Source of the DNA: an uncultured Actinomycetes bacterium
Lineage (GTDB): Bacteria > Actinomycetota > Actinomycetes > Nanopelagicales > Nanopelagicaceae
Direction: 5' to 3'
DNA: 49,872 nt
NCBI GenBank assembly: GCA_903897155.1
Contig: CAIUAO010000023.1
Location: forward strand, 1-49,872
Under the pieces are notes generated by a model. The model did not search any database. It saw nothing but the letters and a program-made list of their open reading frames with translations, and had not been told where the DNA came from. The translations under genes were made by a program, and so were the position numbers. This document shows positions 45,340 through 49,872 of this stretch, one piece after another (positions within the stretch are counted from its first letter, which is position 1; each line of letters starts with the position of its first letter).

Positions 45340-46203
45340 CTAGGAAGTGAGGGCTTTTGCTTGCTCGCAGTCACGCTTCATTTGCTCAAGTAGTGGGTCT
45401 AAGCCATCAAACTTCAAAGTGTCGCGGAGTCTAAATCCAAATTCTAATTTAGCTTCTTGATCATATAAATCTAAACCGGTTTGATCAATTGCATATGCCT
45501 CAACTTGGCGACCTCTTACGCCAGGAAAAGTTGGATTTGTGCCAATAGATATTGCTGCTTGCCATCTAATCCCACCGACGCTGAGCCAACCTGCATAAAC
45601 ACCATCTGCTGGAACAGTTGCATTCTCAGCTAGTCCAATATTTGCAGTTGGATAACCAATCTCACGGCCTCTTTTTTCACCATGAACGACTGGCCCTTTA
45701 AGGTAATAATTCCTAGTAAGTAATTCATTTGCTCTCTCAATATCTCCGTCGATCACAAGTGCACGGATACGAGAAGAGGAGATAGCGCTTCCTCTATCTT
45801 CTTCCAGATTCACGCCTGTCACACCGAAGCTACCTGCATGTTTCTTTAGGTACTCAACATTTCCTGCAGCTTTATGCCCGAATGTGAAGTTCTCCCCCAC
45901 CGTGACATGTGTAGCTTTCAACTGTTTCTGAAGTACTTCAGAGATAAATTCATCAGGACTTTTGGAAGCAAACTCTTTTGTGAATGGGAGAACAATAACC
46001 TCGGATGCACCATGCTCTTTTAGTAAAGTAATACGGTCAGCAATTCTCAGAATCGCAGATGGCGTACGCTCGGGAGCAAAAATTGAAGTTGGGTGTGGAT
46101 CAAAAGTAAGAACAGTGACAGGGCCATGCTCGGCGGCAGCAGCAAGAATCTTCTGGTGGCCCTTATGAACACCATCAAATATTCCAATAGCAACAGATGT
46201 CAT
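45340..46203 (-). CDS. ribF: bifunctional riboflavin kinase/FAD synthetase
   Basis: IGIFDGVHKGHQ, VGENFTFGHKAAGN, GYPTANIGL, YAGWL. Confidence 0.95.
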   Translation of the reverse strand: MTSVAIGIFDGVHKGHQKILAAAAEHGPVTVLTFDPHPTSIFAPERTPSAILRIADRITLLKEHGASEVIVLPFTKEFASKSPDEFISEVLQKQLKATHVTVGENFTFGHKAAGNVEYLKKHAGSFGVTGVNLEEDRGSAISSSRIRALVIDGDIERANELLTRNYYLKGPVVHGEKRGREIGYPTANIGLAENATVPADGVYAGWLSVGGIRWQAAISIGTNPTFPGVRGRQVEAYAIDQTGLDLYDQEAKLEFGFRLRDTLKFDGLDPLLEQMKRDCEQAKALTS

Positions 46204-46207
46204 GGCG

Positions 46208-47086
46208 TTATTCTTTCACGGAAACCATAATCGGAGTTGCCACAAGGCATCCTCCAGAATTCTCATTACGAAGCAAACCTGCAAAATCACCATCGGGCGT
46301 AAGCGCGGCGACAACGCCATCGTGGCTATTTAAAGTGATGGTCCTTCCAAATGAAATTTCTGAAATCTCCGTCATATCAAGTGTCCGACTAGGAAGAATT
46401 TTTCCAATGCCTGCAGCAGTGCTCATCATCTCTGCGCTCTCCCACTCAGCACTTTCTTCAATCCTGAAAGGTGAAACCAGATACCTGCGAAGCTTGATTA
46501 GATGACCGCCAACACCAAGTGACTCTCCTAAATCCCTAGCAATAGCGCGAATATATGTTCCTGCAGAGCATTCAACGCCAACATGAATTTCAATGGAGTC
46601 TTCACTTCTTTCAATTGAAGTAATTGTTAGCTCATAAATAGTGACATCACGGGGTGGCAATTCAACTATCTCACCTTCGCGCACACGTTGGTGAGCAGTT
46701 TTTCCGTCCACTTTAATCGCGGAAACAGAACTAGGTCGCTGAGAGATCTCTCCCACCATCGCCTCTAATATTTTCTTAATTTGTTCATCAGTAATGACTG
46801 AAAGCTTAAGAGGATCAGCTTTAAATATAACTTCACCTTCAACATCATCTGTGACGGTAGCTTTACCCAGGGAGATAACGGCTTCGTAGCCTTTTCTGCC
46901 ATCAGTGACATATTGCAGAAGCCTGGTCGCATTACCAATGCCAAGAACAAGTACTCCAGTTGCCATCGGATCTAGCGTTCCAGCATGGCCTACTTTTTTT
47001 GTTCCAAAGCGCTTGCGAACCTTTGCCACAACATCATGGCTTGTCATTCCTACCGTTTTATTAACGAGCAAGAATCCGTTAGTCAT
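46208..47086 (-). CDS. truB: tRNA pseudouridine(55) synthase
   Basis: GMTSHDVVAKVRK, VGHAGTLDPMATGVL; ATG 47086 preferred over ORF-track start 47197, which lies inside rbfA. Confidence 0.95.
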   Translation of the reverse strand: MTNGFLLVNKTVGMTSHDVVAKVRKRFGTKKVGHAGTLDPMATGVLVLGIGNATRLLQYVTDGRKGYEAVISLGKATVTDDVEGEVIFKADPLKLSVITDEQIKKILEAMVGEISQRPSSVSAIKVDGKTAHQRVREGEIVELPPRDVTIYELTITSIERSEDSIEIHVGVECSAGTYIRAIARDLGESLGVGGHLIKLRRYLVSPFRIEESAEWESAEMMSTAAGIGKILPSRTLDMTEISEISFGRTITLNSHDGVVAALTPDGDFAGLLRNENSGGCLVATPIMVSVKE

Positions 47087-47093
47087 CGATAAC

Positions 47094-47510
47094 CTATTCG
47101 TGACTCTTATATGGGTCAGATTCACCAATGGGCTTTGCTTGTGCACGAAGCTTCGCAAGTTCGGCATCAGCAGCTCGGACAGATGACATAAGGTCATTCA
47201 TCGCTGTTGCTGATTCCTGTAAACCATCTGCAAAAAACTCAATAGTTGGCGTAATACGCAGACCAAGGGCATTGCCAACTTCTCGGCGAACTAACCCCCT
47301 GGAAGATGAAAGTGCTGCCGCTGTTGCTGATTGAGCATCACCATCGCCCAGTACGGTATAAAAAACTGATGCTTGTTGTAGGTCACCAGTTACTCGAACA
47401 TCTGTGATCGTGATGAAACCAAGGCGTGGATCTTTTACCTTGGTCTCTAACGTTATTGCGATCACTTCTTTAATGCGATCGGCAACTTTCAGGGCGCGAT
47501 TAGAAGGCAT
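47094..47510 (-). CDS. rbfA: 30S ribosome-binding factor A
   Basis: RALKVADRIKEVIAITLETKVKDPRLGFITITDV. Confidence 0.95.
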   Translation of the reverse strand: MPSNRALKVADRIKEVIAITLETKVKDPRLGFITITDVRVTGDLQQASVFYTVLGDGDAQSATAAALSSSRGLVRREVGNALGLRITPTIEFFADGLQESATAMNDLMSSVRAADAELAKLRAQAKPIGESDPYKSHE

Positions 47511-49872
47511 TTATGCGCGCTTCTTCTCGCGAATCTCATAAGTCTGAATGACATCTCCGACTTCAAGTTCCTTGTAGGAACCTAAGCCGATACCGCACTC
47601 AAAACCTTCTTTAACTTCAGTTGCATCATCTTTGAATCTACGAAGTGATTCAACAGTGAGACTTTCGCCAATAACAACGCCAGCACGCAAAGTGCGAGCC
47701 TTGGCATTACGACGAATAAGGCCATCAAGAACGATTGATCCTGCAATATTTCCAAACTTGCTTGATTTGAAGATATCTCGTACTTCAGCATTACCAAGAA
47801 CAACCTCTTCATATTCTGGCTTGAGCAGACCCTTCAGAGATTTCTCAATATCTTCAATTGCATTATAGATAACAGTGTAGAAGCGAACTTCAACGCCTTC
47901 TTGATCAGCAAAGATCGCAGTTTGTGGTTCAGGCTTCACGTTAAAGCCAATAATTACCGCAGTTGATGCAGAAGCGAGTGTGACGTCGTTCTTAGTAATT
48001 GCTCCAACACCACGGTGAATAACACGCAGGTCTACTTCACTACCAACATCAAGCTGGAGAAGTGCATCTTCGAGCGCTTCAACGGAACCAGATACGTCGC
48101 CCTTAAGAATAAGGTTGAGCGTGCTGACCTTAGATTGCTCCATAAAGTCTTCAAGTGAAACCTTCTTACGAGCCTTAGCCAGCATTGCATTTCGCATTGC
48201 AAGCTGACGTTTTTCTGCAATTTGGCGAGCAGTACGGTCATCTTCAGCAACCATAAATGTGTCACCAGCACCTGGAACAGATGTGAAGCCAAGTACTTGA
48301 ACAGGACGAGATGGACCAGCAGATTCAACTGCATCTCCATTTTCATCAAGCATGGCGCGAACGCGACCAAAAGCACCACCAGCAACAATTGCGTCGCCAA
48401 CATTAAGTGTTCCGCGTTGAACAAGAACAGTGGCAACTGGGCCACGACCCTTATCTAGATTTGCTTCAATAGCCACACCACGAGCTGCATCATCGGCAAT
48501 AGCGCGAAGATCAAGAGCTGCATCTGCTGTGAGCAAAATGCTCTCAATCAAGGAATCAATTCCAAGACCAGATTTTGCAGATACGTTTACGAAGATTGTT
48601 GTTCCACCATATTCTTCAGCGATCAGGTTGTATTCAGTGAGTTGTTGGCGGACCTTATCTGGGTTCGCATCTTCTTTATCAACCTTGTTCACGGCAACAA
48701 CGATTGGAACATCTGCTGCCTGAGCATGGTTAAGAGCTTCAATTGTTTGTGGCATCACGCCATCATCTGCAGCAACAACAAGTACTGCAATATCTGTGAC
48801 CTTGGCACCTCGAGCACGCATTGCTGTGAAAGCTTCATGGCCCGGGGTATCAATAAATGTAATGGCACGTTCAACGCCTTCATGCATACGATGAATTTGA
48901 TATGCACCAATGTGCTGTGTGATTCCGCCTGCTTCACTCTTGACCACTTCGGTCTGGCGAATAGCATCAAGTAAACGAGTCTTACCGTGGTCAACGTGAC
49001 CCATTACAGTCACAATTGGCGAGCGCACGACAAGGTCTGCCTCATCGATATCTGCCAACTCTTTATCAAGATTGATATCGAACTCTTCAAGTAGCTCGCG
49101 ATCTTCATCTTCAGGGCTAACAACTTGGATAACAAAGCCCAGTTCCCCACCCAAAATTGTAAATGTGTCTTCATCTACAGACTGTGTAGCTGTAACCATT
49201 TCACCTAGGTGAAAGAGCGCCGATACTAAAGATGCTGGATCTGCATTAATTTTCTCTGCAAAGTCCATCAAAGTGGCGCCACGGCGTAGACGAATAACTG
49301 TCTTTCCATCACCATGTGGAACTACTGCTCCACCAAGTGAAGGAGCCGCCATATTGTCGAACTCTTCACGCAATACTTTCTTACTCTTATGTGCCTTACC
49401 CTTTTTGCTTCCTTGTTTTCCAAAAGCACCTGCAGCCCCGCCACGTTGATGACGACCTCCGCCTTTGCCACCAAACGCTGGAGCACCTGGTGCGCCAGTT
49501 GATGGTGCACCTGATGGTGAACGATAAGGAGAACTTCCTGGAGCACCTGTACCACCTGTACGAGGTGCGCCAGTTGAACCAGGGGCACCTGCAGGTCTTG
49601 CAGATTGTGGACGAGCAGCAAAACCAGGACGCACCGCACCTGGTCGATTACCTGACATTGGTGGACGCTCACCTGGACGAATTGGTCTGGCAGGTGGACG
49701 TGGCATACCTGTTCCACTATTTGCGCTACCAAATGGATTATTGCCAGCACGTGGTGGACGTGGCATAGGGTTACTTGTTCCAAATGGATTGTTACCAGGA
49801 GATGCTGGACGCGCAGTTGCAGCTGGTGGTGTTGATGAATCTAAATCTTCTGTTGGAGCTTTTGGTGTTATA
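47511..49872 (-). CDS. infB: translation initiation factor IF-2 (N-terminus runs off the window)
   Basis: [46 protein letters not shown]; frame stays open upstream of the ORF-track Met at 49766 to the window edge. Confidence 0.97.
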   Translation of the reverse strand, partial: ITPKAPTEDLDSSTPPAATARPASPGNNPFGTSNPMPRPPRAGNNPFGSANSGTGMPRPPARPIRPGERPPMSGNRPGAVRPGFAARPQSARPAGAPGSTGAPRTGGTGAPGSSPYRSPSGAPSTGAPGAPAFGGKGGGRHQRGGAAGAFGKQGSKKGKAHKSKKVLREEFDNMAAPSLGGAVVPHGDGKTVIRLRRGATLMDFAEKINADPASLVSALFHLGEMVTATQSVDEDTFTILGGELGFVIQVVSPEDEDRELLEEFDINLDKELADIDEADLVVRSPIVTVMGHVDHGKTRLLDAIRQTEVVKSEAGGITQHIGAYQIHRMHEGVERAITFIDTPGHEAFTAMRARGAKVTDIAVLVVAADDGVMPQTIEALNHAQAADVPIVVAVNKVDKEDANPDKVRQQLTEYNLIAEEYGGTTIFVNVSAKSGLGIDSLIESILLTADAALDLRAIADDAARGVAIEANLDKGRGPVATVLVQRGTLNVGDAIVAGGAFGRVRAMLDENGDAVESAGPSRPVQVLGFTSVPGAGDTFMVAEDDRTARQIAEKRQLAMRNAMLAKARKKVSLEDFMEQSKVSTLNLILKGDVSGSVEALEDALLQLDVGSEVDLRVIHRGVGAITKNDVTLASASTAVIIGFNVKPEPQTAIFADQEGVEVRFYTVIYNAIEDIEKSLKGLLKPEYEEVVLGNAEVRDIFKSSKFGNIAGSIVLDGLIRRNAKARTLRAGVVIGESLTVESLRRFKDDATEVKEGFECGIGLGSYKELEVGDVIQTYEIREKKRA

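Noticed and set aside
47087-47197. truB extension to 47197
   Set aside because: Overlaps the rbfA 3' end; MTNGFLLVNKTVGMTSHD at 47086 matches normal TruB N-termini.
49316-49783. 150- and 153-aa His/Leu/Val/Gln-rich ORFs at the infB start
   Set aside because: Composition artefacts of the Gly/Pro/Ala-rich IF-2 linker read in other frames.

Overview
The window is almost entirely core, gene-dense actinobacterial chromosome. The low-GC composition, very short intergenic gaps and gene order suggest a streamlined freshwater acI/Nanopelagicales-type genome, but that taxonomic call is inference. On the minus strand I read two classical synteny blocks. The first is infB-rbfA-truB-ribF-rpsO-pnp-M16 peptidase-dapB, then thyX-dapA-rnj-ftsK-rodZ-like-pgsA-pncC-clgR. 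The second is recA-recX-miaB-miaA-dapF-hflX-Sua5-like-glyA-wecA-like, followed by the ATP synthase operon. Plus-strand genes include murA, two MMPL transporters, an AI-2E family transporter, an aldehyde dehydrogenase, an ABC-2 exporter with a basic secreted protein, and azlCD. I found no tRNA, rRNA, CRISPR array, transposon or prophage. The observations most worth a second look are: (1) a recurrent TANNNT-N6-start motif implying widespread leaderless transcription, including a 22-bp divergent promoter with overlapping -10 boxes; (2) a Sua5/YrdC homologue whose catalytic and ATP-binding signatures are eroded; (3) stacked LexA-type and PafBC-type promoters at recA; (4) structured leaders before rpsO and pnp; (5) duplicated AtpZ-like genes flanking AtpI, and an epsilon subunit lacking its regulatory C-terminal domain; (6) all six convergent gene pairs ending within 9 bp of each other or overlapping by 4 bp. 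No unambiguous new defence or mobile system is visible.
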